A stretch of DNA of 64,000 bases, taken from positions 62,001-126,000 of the forward strand of contig JASGLT010000001.1 of the NCBI GenBank assembly GCA_030156945.1. The letters run 5' to 3'. The notes below the pieces were generated by a model, which saw nothing but the letters and a program-made list of their open reading frames with translations, made no database searches and was not told the DNA's origin. Both the position numbers and the translations under genes were made by a program. The DNA comes from Thermococcaceae archaeon (lineage in GTDB: Archaea; Methanobacteriota_B; Thermococci; Thermococcales; Thermococcaceae). Each line of letters begins with the position of its first letter. The first letter of the stretch is position 1. This document shows, one piece after another, positions 1 to 6,461 of the stretch.

Positions 1-100
1 CCGTATCGGGGACCTTTCCTTCAATCCTCGCCCTCATTATGGCCTCATCTATGGCCATCTGGACTTCGGGCCTTGCAACTATGAGGGGTATAAACCGCAT
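1..100 (-). CDS. lplA: lipoate-protein ligase A family, N-terminal fragment (cut by window edge)
   Basis: Not in the ORF track as a gene. Hand translation of the reverse strand from the ATG at 98-100 gives MRFIPLIVARPEVQMAID followed by an EAIMRAR helix and EGKVPDT, still open at the window edge after 33 codons. This opening (short strand, then the AIDEA helix) is what I remember of the N terminus of archaeal LplA, which attaches lipoate to carrier proteins through lipoyl-AMP. The start has a GGTGGTG ribosome site directly upstream, and a TATA-like GAATTTAAAAAC on the same strand at 135-146. Only the first seventh or so of the protein is visible, so catalytic residues cannot be checked. Confidence 0.7.
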   Translation of the reverse strand, partial: MRFIPLIVARPEVQMAIDEAIMRARIEGKVPDT

Positions 101-134
101 CACCACCGACCACCACGGTTAAAAATACCAGGGA

Positions 135-146
135 GTTTTTAAATTC
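135..146 (-). promoter_or_regulatory. TATA box for the lplA-like gene
   Basis: Reverse-strand GAATTTAAAAAC lies 35-46 bp before the ATG at 100, so transcription should begin around 110-115. It sits between the gene and the hairpin block at 200-820, so that block is upstream of this promoter rather than in the leader RNA, if this box is the one used. Confidence 0.45.
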
Positions 147-462
147 AGCGATGATGAGGCCAAGCCCTCCTGAGGGGTGATGAGAGCGATCACCACTGAG
201 CAACCTTTGCTTGCGCAAAGCTTGAGCAAAGGTTTTCGCACTGTTCACTTATTTTGGGGAGATTTGTGCGTGTTTAGTACTATGGGGGGCTGCAATGGGC
301 CTTCTCGAGTGGAACGGCCATCTTCATCGTGGTTCTCTTTTATCCGCCCTTCTGGGGCTTCTGAAAGTAAACACCTCTTGAAAGAATCTGCTAAATGGGG
401 CCACATACCTTGACCAAACTTCGGTATTAGAGTTCTGGGGGTGTGGGGGCGTTAGCCCCCGG

Positions 463-485
463 CAACCTTTGCTCCGCAAAGGTTG
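463..485. repeat. perfect hairpin CAACCTTTGC-TCC-GCAAAGGTTG
   Basis: A 10-bp perfect stem with a 3-nt loop, 2 bp after the GGGGGC/GCCCCC hairpin. The same stem, extended to 11 bp with a 2-nt loop, occurs at 53891-53914, again flanked by a GC-rich hairpin on the same relative side. Sharing of both the stem sequence and its neighbour argues for common descent rather than chance. Confidence 0.75.
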
Positions 486-607
486 ACCAAATTATTCCCT
501 CCTCAAATGAGGTCGAGTTTAGACAAGTTTTTCCTAAACCTACAAGGCTCTTTCTTGAGTGGAGAACACTTGCGAGGTGAGTTTTATGGTGGGCTTACAT
601 CTCTTTT

Positions 608-624
608 GACGCCCATAGGGCGTC
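608..624. repeat. hairpin GACGCCC-ATA-GGGCGTC followed by a T run
   Basis: A 7-bp stem with a 3-nt loop followed directly by TTTTTAATG. The counterpart at 53754-53768, read on the reverse strand, is GCGCCC-ATT-GGGCGC followed by TATTAAAAG. It begins 123 bp from the CAACCTTTGC hairpin in both copies. Hairpin plus T run also resembles an intrinsic terminator, but no gene on the plus strand ends here. Confidence 0.65.
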
Positions 625-801
625 TTTTTAATGTTAAACCTTAACTCTTAGAGCCAGTAAGAGGCGTTCTCACTTGATAACCTTTACTAAGTGAGCAGTG
701 GAAACACCCCAGCAAGAGGAGTAATTCAAAATAGTCAAGACTTTCCGCCAGCGCTTCCATCGGAAGCAAAGCTTCCGGGGTGTTGGGACAAAGTCCCAAC
801 A

Positions 802-817
802 TGCGAAGCAAAGGGCT
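802..817 (+). repeat. 16-bp direct repeat TGCGAAGCAAAGGGCT, copy A
   Basis: Exact 16-mer found again at 33709-33724 inside the mbhI-mbhJ insertion. Both copies are followed by a near-identical GATGG or CATATGG and lie at the edge of a non-coding element, so it may mark a conserved element end. Confidence 0.7.
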
Positions 818-873
818 GATGGTCAGGGGCCGATTAGCTCCTCATCGGGGGCCCTCAGGAACCTACCCTCACA

Positions 874-1347
874 TCATCCCAGCCCAAGCCATTCCCTAAT
901 CTCAAGGGGGATTATCCCGATCTTGGGAAACACGAGGAGAGCCTTGTTCTCCACAGCGTAAGCCGGAACGCAGGGTATCGCACCATAGGGCGTGGGGTAG
1001 CCCGGATCCGGCACCCAGTTGTTATCACCCCAAGTAACGAAGCATTTCTCAGTCTTATTCCCAAGCTTGACCTCCTCTATCCCCCTCACCCTGTGAATTA
1101 TCGGGTACTCGTAACCGGGTCGGGTGTAAACTACAACGTCCCCAACCTTTATCTCATCGATGTTGTTTTCATCAATGCCCTTCAAAAGAACCACGTCGCC
1201 CCTGTAGAAAACCGGCTCCATTGAGCCACTCACAACGATTACAAGGGGTTGATCTGTATGCAGCACAAATTTTAGGCCGTAATGTATCATGAACACGATG
1301 AGCACTGATGCGAGTATTACGTAAGCGTCCTTCTTCCACTCCTCCAT
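874..1347 (-). CDS. signal peptidase I, archaeal S26B type
   Basis: 157 aa. One N-terminal membrane helix (about residues 8-29) is followed by the catalytic box VSGSMEP (serine near 41), the RGDVVLLK strand, and YPIIHRVRG, whose histidine replaces the bacterial lysine as general base in archaeal and ER-type enzymes. A WGDNN box and a hydrophobic C terminus complete the fold. It removes signal peptides from exported proteins at the outer membrane face. Its start lies inside the upstream DUF531 gene (31-bp overlap), suggesting one transcript. A second, SipW-like peptidase is at 19990-20559, so this is probably the general enzyme. Confidence 0.9.
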   Translation of the reverse strand: MEEWKKDAYVILASVLIVFMIHYGLKFVLHTDQPLVIVVSGSMEPVFYRGDVVLLKGIDENNIDEIKVGDVVVYTRPGYEYPIIHRVRGIEEVKLGNKTEKCFVTWGDNNWVPDPGYPTPYGAIPCVPAYAVENKALLVFPKIGIIPLEIREWLGLG

Positions 1348-1871
1348 TTCAGCGCCTCCATCAGCGTTGCTATTTTAGTGGGTATAGCCCCTATGGCCGT
1401 GCAGGTTTCGAGGCTAACCTCCCTCCCCGTTATCTCCAGATGATACCTGGCAATCTTAAAGATTTCCCTTGGAAGACCATGCCTCCCCAGACCCACGAGC
1501 AGCAGAAAACTCTCTCCCCTAACGGCCCTTTCGGCAAGCTCCTCGGGAGTTATTCGTTTATCTTCGGAAGGCTTGCTCGTGGTAGCCACCGGAGCACCAA
1601 ACTGGGGCGGAAAACCACCCCTTGGAAATTCAAGAAGGTGAAGCTTATTCCCCCCGGCAAGCTCCAAAAGGTACCTGCCGCCCTCTCCTATTGTTGTGTG
1701 TTGGGCCACTCTCTCCGCCACCTCGAAGGGTCTACCCTCAACTGGAAATCCGATGAGGGCCATATGAAACCCGTAAGCATAGGCCACAGGTGCAGCCCGG
1801 GCTATTGCCCTCAAATGAGCCTCATGAAGTTTTTTTGAATCGTAGGTGTTGTAAAGGCCCAGGGTGAGCAT
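1317..1871 (-). CDS. DUF531 family protein
   Basis: About 184 aa. I recognise the opening LTLGLYNTYDSKK and the LLLVGLGRHGLP segment as those of DUF531, a family confined to euryarchaea that I recall as related to knotted SpoU-like folds; no function has been shown to my knowledge. The ORF track starts one codon earlier at a TTG, but the ATG at 1871 is preferred. The 3' end overlaps the signal peptidase start by 31 bp. It is divergent from the TPR gene and the two starts are only about 50 bp apart, so the promoters must overlap. Confidence 0.75.
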   Translation of the reverse strand: MLTLGLYNTYDSKKLHEAHLRAIARAAPVAYAYGFHMALIGFPVEGRPFEVAERVAQHTTIGEGGRYLLELAGGNKLHLLEFPRGGFPPQFGAPVATTSKPSEDKRITPEELAERAVRGESFLLLVGLGRHGLPREIFKIARYHLEITGREVSLETCTAIGAIPTKIATLMEALKWRSGRRTLT

Positions 1872-1890
1872 CAAATTGGGTACGACAAAC

Positions 1891-1900
1891 GTTTATAAAG
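1891..1900 (+). promoter_or_regulatory. TATA box of the TPR-like gene
   Basis: GTTTATAAAG centred about 28 bp before the ATG at 1924. With the usual archaeal TATA-to-start distance, the RNA would begin at or within a few bases of the start codon. There is no ribosome site before the ATG, so the message is probably leaderless. Confidence 0.65.
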
Positions 1901-1923
1901 ATTTTAGTTGTAATAACTATTTG

Positions 1924-3009
1924 ATGACCGCCCTCGACTACGTTCGATCCCTGATAGAGAGGGGCTATTATGAGGAAGCTCTTGAGGAGATAGGAAGGTT
2001 AGATGACAAACTGGATCAGCTCGTAGCCCTCAAAGAGATGATTTCACACATTATAAACCACCTTGGGCCCATCGAGTGGATTCCAGAAATCCTTGAAACG
2101 ATGGTGGACATCGCGGGAGACCTAAAAACCCCAAAGGAACGTGCAATAGGCTACAGCGTGGTCTCCTCGGCGTTTAAACTCAGTGGATACGACCAAGAAG
2201 CCTACGAGTTCATCGACGCGGCATTAAAAGAGAGCTCACGAGTAAAGGACAAGGTAGAGAGGGGACGGATACTCGGAGATATAGGTTACGAGCTTGCCGT
2301 TGGCGGACAGGCTCAGGATGCGATGAGCGCTTTCGATGCGGCTTTTGACCTCATAATAAACGCGGAAGTCGATTACAGAACAAAGGCCGATGCCGTTCTC
2401 TATCTCGGAGGCCTCCTCGAAAGGGCGGGAGATGCACTTTTCTCCGGTGAAGCCCTCGAATTTTACAGAACAGCCTTCGACATATTTGATAAGCTCGGTC
2501 TGAGTCAGAGAGCGGGGATAATTGAGAAAAAGCTGGAACTGTCCCGAAATACCATGGAATCCGGCCACCCCCTCGTCAGAAAGGCCCTTTTTGAAGGAAA
2601 ATATCATTATGCTCTGGCCCTTATAGAGAGGCTTTACGACGGAATCCCTCGAGTTTTGGGCACTCTAGAGACCGCAAATTGGATGAAAAGGATGGAAGAT
2701 CCCGAGTACCTCGATGTAATTAACAGGGCCTTTGAGAGCCTAAAGAAGGTAAGCCTCACAGAAGGGGGCGTGGAGAGAATAGCCAGATTGCTCGGCAAGA
2801 TTGGACACACCGGGAAGATCCTCCAGTTCGTGGAGATTCTCGACGACCCCCGCATGAGATACATTGCCCTGAAGGCGGCCGCAGTTGAGATGGCAAAGCT
2901 GGAGAAGCTTGAAGAGGCTGAAGAACTCCTGAGAATGATTGGTGACCGAGAAACCCGCATCTCCGCACTAGAGGAGATAAACGCGATTCTGAAAGGTGGG
3001 ATGAAGTGA
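1924..3009 (+). CDS. TPR-like helical repeat protein of unknown function
   Basis: 361 aa from the ATG at 1924 (MTALDYVRSLIERG); the ORF track's earlier start at 1864 would lie upstream of the TATA box, so I reject it. The chain is almost wholly amphipathic helix pairs, with recurring units such as YYEEALEEIGRL, AQDAMSAFDAAFD and KLEEAEELLRMI typical of degenerate TPR or HEAT-like scaffolds. There is no signal peptide, membrane segment or enzyme motif. Its stop overlaps the GTG start of the dipeptidase gene, so the two are likely cotranscribed and translationally coupled. Probable role is protein binding; partner unknown. Confidence 0.7.
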   Translation: MTALDYVRSLIERGYYEEALEEIGRLDDKLDQLVALKEMISHIINHLGPIEWIPEILETMVDIAGDLKTPKERAIGYSVVSSAFKLSGYDQEAYEFIDAALKESSRVKDKVERGRILGDIGYELAVGGQAQDAMSAFDAAFDLIINAEVDYRTKADAVLYLGGLLERAGDALFSGEALEFYRTAFDIFDKLGLSQRAGIIEKKLELSRNTMESGHPLVRKALFEGKYHYALALIERLYDGIPRVLGTLETANWMKRMEDPEYLDVINRAFESLKKVSLTEGGVERIARLLGKIGHTGKILQFVEILDDPRMRYIALKAAAVEMAKLEKLEEAEELLRMIGDRETRISALEEINAILKGGMK

Positions 3010-3941
3010 TATTCGATGCACATTCTGACCTCCCCACATTAGTTTACGATGAAAGAAAAGCCGGAAAAAACAGAGTTCTTGAGGAAAGCTTTCAGAGGTT
3101 CTTCGGAGAGTACGTTAGGGCCAGGCTGATGGCCATATGGACACGCCCGGATAAGAGAAAGGATGCAACGACCTATGGACTGGAGGTTCTAAACGCCCTC
3201 CTCAATGACGTTGATGAAAGCGAGAGCTTTGAAATCGTGAGAAACGTTAAAGAGATGGAAGATGCCATAAATTCAGGAAGGGTGGCCCTCTGGATCGGCA
3301 TGGAAGGTGGGGAACCCATAGGGGAAAGCCTGGCCCTGCTTGAGGTCTTCTACCGCCTGGGTCTTAGGGTTCTCACTCTAACATGGAGTCTAAGAAACGC
3401 CATAGGAGATGGAGTCTTTGAAAGGACCGACGGAGGACTGACCAACTTCGGGATCGAAGTCCTGGGAAAGGCCGAAGAACTTGGAATCCTGATTGACCTG
3501 AGCCACATAAACGAGGCAGGGTTCTGGGACGCCCTTGAGGTCACCTCATTCCCAGTTATGGCCTCACACTCAAACGCAAGAGCACTCTGCGACAACCCTA
3601 GAAACCTCACGGACGACCAGATACTCGCAATAGCGGAGAGGGACGGTGTCATTGGGGCGGTGGCGATACCCTCATTCGTTGACAGGGAGAGACCGACCAT
3701 AGAGAGGTACATAGAACACATAGCCTACATGGTCGATCTGGCGGGATACGAACACGTTGGACTCGGCTTCGACTTCGTCTACTACCTTCAAGGCTGGAGC
3801 GGCAAAAGCGTTGAAGGTTTTGAGGACGAATCGAAGATACCCGAACTCCTTGAAAGACTGAATGAGACTTTCAGCGAAAAGGAAGTCAAAGCTATAACCT
3901 TTGACAACCTCAAGAGGCTTTTTGAAAGGGTTGTCGGTTGA
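3006..3941 (+). CDS. membrane dipeptidase family protein (peptidase M19)
   Basis: 311 aa starting at GTG, 1 bp into the previous gene's stop. It opens directly with FDAHSDLP, the first zinc-binding motif of the renal dipeptidase family. The remaining metal and substrate motifs follow in order: WIGMEGGEP (bridging glutamate), LIDLSHINE, MASHSNARALCDNPRN, and GLGFDF near the C terminus. Family members hydrolyse dipeptides, including those with a C-terminal D-residue, with a binuclear zinc centre. No signal peptide is present, so the enzyme is cytosolic and fits a peptide-fermenting lifestyle. Confidence 0.9.
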   Translation: MIFDAHSDLPTLVYDERKAGKNRVLEESFQRFFGEYVRARLMAIWTRPDKRKDATTYGLEVLNALLNDVDESESFEIVRNVKEMEDAINSGRVALWIGMEGGEPIGESLALLEVFYRLGLRVLTLTWSLRNAIGDGVFERTDGGLTNFGIEVLGKAEELGILIDLSHINEAGFWDALEVTSFPVMASHSNARALCDNPRNLTDDQILAIAERDGVIGAVAIPSFVDRERPTIERYIEHIAYMVDLAGYEHVGLGFDFVYYLQGWSGKSVEGFEDESKIPELLERLNETFSEKEVKAITFDNLKRLFERVVG

Positions 3942-3944
3942 GTC

Positions 3945-4382
3945 TCAGATTCTTCTCAGAAACCCCGGCAAACCCATCCTCCTTCTTCTAAAAATCCCTC
4001 CCAACCCTACGAATCTGGCCATCTGAATAGATCTCGGGAGCTTGCCAACATCACTCCGGTAATTCTCCGGCCCAATGCTCACTCTAACACGTTTTGGCTT
4101 AATCTTAGGTATCTCCTCTTCGATGGATGATGAATAAATCCCTTCCCTGATATCCCGTTCTCTGCGCTCGCTTCCGGCCTTCTTTCCCTCTCTGTATGCC
4201 TTCAGAGCCTTTTCAAGAACCCCTGCAGACTCAGCTTCTTTCATGACCTTATCCCTGAGCTCTCTGGCCCATCCGCTCCATTCAGAATGCCCCCCGTAGC
4301 CTATAAGGTATCCTGCAAGGTAGGCCTTCTTAACTGGGTCTCTCTCCCCCAGAACCCTCTCAAGCTTTATCTCCCTCTCCAT
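3945..4382 (-). CDS. uncharacterized basic protein
   Basis: 145 aa, not recognised. The N-terminal half is helical and charged (MEREIKLERVLGERDPVKKAY); the C terminus is strongly basic (IFRRRRMGLPGFLRRI), which could bind nucleic acid or membrane. It lies 10 bp downstream of the KaiC-like ATPase gene on the same strand, so the two are likely cotranscribed and may work together. It converges with the M19 gene, 3 bp between stops. No catalytic motif or signal peptide is visible. Confidence 0.7.
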   Translation of the reverse strand: MEREIKLERVLGERDPVKKAYLAGYLIGYGGHSEWSGWARELRDKVMKEAESAGVLEKALKAYREGKKAGSERRERDIREGIYSSSIEEEIPKIKPKRVRVSIGPENYRSDVGKLPRSIQMARFVGLGGIFRRRRMGLPGFLRRI

Positions 4383-4392
4383 TTAGGTTCCC

Positions 4393-5097
4393 TCACAGAG
4401 GGGGCTTATCGAGAACCTCAAGGCCCCTGTCGGTGAATCGCATGAGGAACAGCCCGGTCTTGTGCTTTGTGCGGCGCATCTTCAGAACCTGGATAGCCCT
4501 GACCATGTCGGCCTTTTCCTCGTCCAGGAAGTAGTGAAGCATTATGACGCCGTGGGAGATGTAATGCTCTTCAGTGTACCTATCGAGTTCAGTCAACTCC
4601 GAGACAAAGAAAGTAGTCACACCCAGGTTTTCAACGGAGCGGGTGAAGCTCGAGAGCTCAGCCCTCTTTTCCGCAGGATTGTCCCCCCTGAACTCTATTG
4701 CACTCAGAGGATCAATCACAAGACGGGAAATCTTGCTCGTCTGGGCGAGCGTTCTTATCTCCGACAGGACACCTCCCCATGTTGGAGGCTTCCCAGCAGA
4801 CTTCCAAAGAACCTTCCCGAAGTCGTAGAGAATCAGGTTTCCCGAGTTCACGTAGACCCATATGGATGGGTCAAACCTCGCCATGTCCTTTGCAGCCTCT
4901 CGCGGGTCGTGAACGAGGGATACGTATGCAACCCTCTCCCCGTTTCTCGCACCCTCAAGGAGAAACTGCATGGCAAACGTTGTCTTCCCACTCCCAGGGG
5001 GGCCAACGATTAGGTAAACCTTCCCCGGAATAAGCCCGCCCTCAACAAGCTTATCAAACCCCTTAACTCCAGTAGAGATTCTCTCTTCAGACTCCAT
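4393..5097 (-). CDS. KaiC-like RecA-superfamily ATPase
   Basis: About 234 aa. ISTGVKGFDKLVEGGLIPG leads into Walker A GPPGSGKTTFAMQF; Walker B is the RLVIDPLSAIE strand; LKMRRTKHKTGLF near the end is the KaiC/RadA-type C-terminal strand. This is a single-domain GvpD/KaiC-type ATPase; archaeal relatives are thought to act as switches in signalling or motility, but no substrate can be read here. I chose the ATG at 5097 because GGTG lies 6 bp upstream; earlier starts at 5103 and 5127 are possible. Divergent from the methyltransferase gene. Confidence 0.8.
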   Translation of the reverse strand: MESEERISTGVKGFDKLVEGGLIPGKVYLIVGPPGSGKTTFAMQFLLEGARNGERVAYVSLVHDPREAAKDMARFDPSIWVYVNSGNLILYDFGKVLWKSAGKPPTWGGVLSEIRTLAQTSKISRLVIDPLSAIEFRGDNPAEKRAELSSFTRSVENLGVTTFFVSELTELDRYTEEHYISHGVIMLHYFLDEEKADMVRAIQVLKMRRTKHKTGLFLMRFTDRGLEVLDKPPL

Positions 5098-5146
5098 GAT
5101 CATCACCTTTAGTCCTACCTCCGACACTCATGTATTACCCCCCAAC

Positions 5147-5156
5147 TTATATAAAA
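5147..5156 (+). promoter_or_regulatory. TATA box of the methyltransferase gene
   Basis: TTATATAAAA on the plus strand, about 27 bp before the GTG at 5180. If used, all start codons in the ORF track upstream of about 5178 lie outside the transcript, which decides the start of the following gene. Confidence 0.6.
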
Positions 5157-5179
5157 ACATGACCCTAAAGCTGGGGCAG

Positions 5180-6040
5180 GTGACAGCGTTGGAGGAAGTG
5201 TATTTCGTTCTGCCACAGGATGCAAGAAGACTTCTGTTGGGGGGAGAACGGGTAAGTTTAAACCTCGATCTCCGTAAAACCAACCGAACCTGGGAGATTG
5301 AAAGAAGGGGCGAAAAGTTCATTTTCCCGGACGGAACGGCTGTTGAGCTTGAAATCATAAAGAGAATAGCCGAAGATGCAGATAGTCTGTACTTTGTATC
5401 CAGCGGAGGAGTCTACAAAGCGGCAATAGCAGGCGAATCAGGCTTTTACAAGCTCGTCCCCACGATTCCACCGACGATAGAGATAAACGGCATAAGGATG
5501 CACCGCACAAAGGAAGTGAACCCCCTCCAGGACACGAGGAACAAGGTGAACACAGTGAATCCAAAGGAGGGTGAAACAGTCCTCGACACCTGCATGGGAC
5601 TCGGATACACTGCCATAGAGGCCTCTAAGAGGGGGGCCTACGTCATAACCATAGAGAAAGACCCGAACGTCATAGAACTCGCCAGAATAAACCCATGGAG
5701 CAGGGGACTTTTTACGGGCGGAAAGATTCAGGTCATCCAGGGGGACGCCTTTGAGGTCGTTAAGAAGTTCAAGGATGAGAGCTTCGACGTAGTTATCCAC
5801 GATCCTCCCCGCTTCTCGTTGGCGGGCCACCTCTACTCAGAGGAATTTTATAGGGAGCTTTTCAGGGTCTTAAGACCCGGGGGAAGGCTCTTCCACTACG
5901 TTGGCAACCCTGGGAAGAAGTACAGGAAAAAAGACCTCCAAAAGGGGGTCATGGAAAGGCTGAGGAGAGTGGGTTTTGTCGGCGTTAGAAGGGTCGAGGA
6001 AGCACTTGGTGTAGTTGCGAAAAAACCAGAAAAGGGATAA
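5180..6040 (+). CDS. class I SAM-dependent methyltransferase
   Basis: About 286 aa. After an N-terminal domain of some 130 residues comes the Rossmann core: motif I VLDTCMGLGYTAIEASKRG, motif II acidic VITIEKDPN, QVIQGDAFE, and motif IV DVVIHDPPRFS, then RVLRPGGRLFHYVG. The DPPRFS box suits transfer to a nitrogen or small molecule, but the substrate is unknown; I recall this as the predicted archaeal methyltransferase group COG2521. The ORF track starts at 5096, inside the neighbouring ATPase gene; the promoter at 5147 points instead to GTG 5180 or TTG 5189 and a leaderless message. Confidence 0.8.
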   Translation: MTALEEVYFVLPQDARRLLLGGERVSLNLDLRKTNRTWEIERRGEKFIFPDGTAVELEIIKRIAEDADSLYFVSSGGVYKAAIAGESGFYKLVPTIPPTIEINGIRMHRTKEVNPLQDTRNKVNTVNPKEGETVLDTCMGLGYTAIEASKRGAYVITIEKDPNVIELARINPWSRGLFTGGKIQVIQGDAFEVVKKFKDESFDVVIHDPPRFSLAGHLYSEEFYRELFRVLRPGGRLFHYVGNPGKKYRKKDLQKGVMERLRRVGFVGVRRVEEALGVVAKKPEKG

Positions 6041-6056
6041 CAGTGAGCCAGCAGGA

Positions 6057-6278
6057 TTAAATCCCGCCGACCTCCTCCAGCTCTTCGAAGGCTTCCAGGT
6101 TGGTGTAGTAGTCCATTAGTTTGGCCAGTTCTTTTCTCAGCCTGATGCTCCTGACTATGGCTATTCCAAAGCCTATAATAGATGGCCAGATTAGGTAGAT
6201 GAGCAGCCTTGCGTCACTTATCGGTATCGGCCTCGGGTCCGTGAAGCGGTTGAAGTTCCATATCATAAGGGCTATCAT
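6057..6278 (-). CDS. small two-helix membrane protein, possibly 5'-truncated
   Basis: 73 aa from the ATG at 6278. Two hydrophobic stretches (about MIALMIWNF, and LLIYLIWPSIIGFGIAIVRSI) precede a charged cytoplasmic-looking tail ending EAFEELEEVGG. By hand translation the frame stays open for about 23 more codons upstream (EEISETFEKSGSGLTNF and so on) back to a TAG, without an ATG or GTG, so the true start may be lost or further out. I do not recognise the family. It lies at the end of the methyltransferase gene in convergent orientation. Confidence 0.5.
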   Translation of the reverse strand: MIALMIWNFNRFTDPRPIPISDARLLIYLIWPSIIGFGIAIVRSIRLRKELAKLMDYYTNLEAFEELEEVGGI

Positions 6279-6461
6279 GAGCCAGGCCGTTGAGAAGTTG
6301 GTAAGCCCACTGCCACTCTTCTCGAAAGTCTCTGAAATTTCCTCCTCGAGCTATGATGAGTTTGGAAAGACCTCATGAAAGGAAACATCGAGATCACGGA
6401 GTAAATGTAGAAGTCGTTCCTTACGTGCCAATAAGGGATAAGAGTAGAGGGCTGAAACCCC

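Larger units (their letters stand above)
200..820. repeat. non-coding multi-hairpin block, copy 1
   Basis: The 773 bp between lplA and the signal peptidase gene hold no convincing gene but many exact inverted repeats with tiny loops: AACCTTTGCT/AGCAAAGGTT (202-211, 225-234), GGGGGC-GTTA-GCCCCC (445-460), a 10-bp stem at 463-485, GACGCCC-ATA-GGGCGTC (608-624), CTCACTT/AAGTGAG (669-675, 689-695), GGAAGC-AAA-GCTTCC (762-776) and a 9-bp stem at 781-801. The order and spacing of two hairpins match copy 2 near 53.8 kb in inverted orientation (see findings). ORFs of 78 and 67 aa here have no protein-like character. Function unknown. Confidence 0.7.

Noticed and set aside
45-248. 67-aa reverse-strand ORF
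   Set aside because: Overlaps the lplA start in another frame and the hairpin block; the lplA frame is the one with family similarity.
608-630. Hairpin plus T run as an intrinsic terminator
   Set aside because: No gene ends upstream on the plus strand, and the matching hairpin in copy 2 is followed by a non-uniform A/T stretch; kept as part of the repeat element instead.
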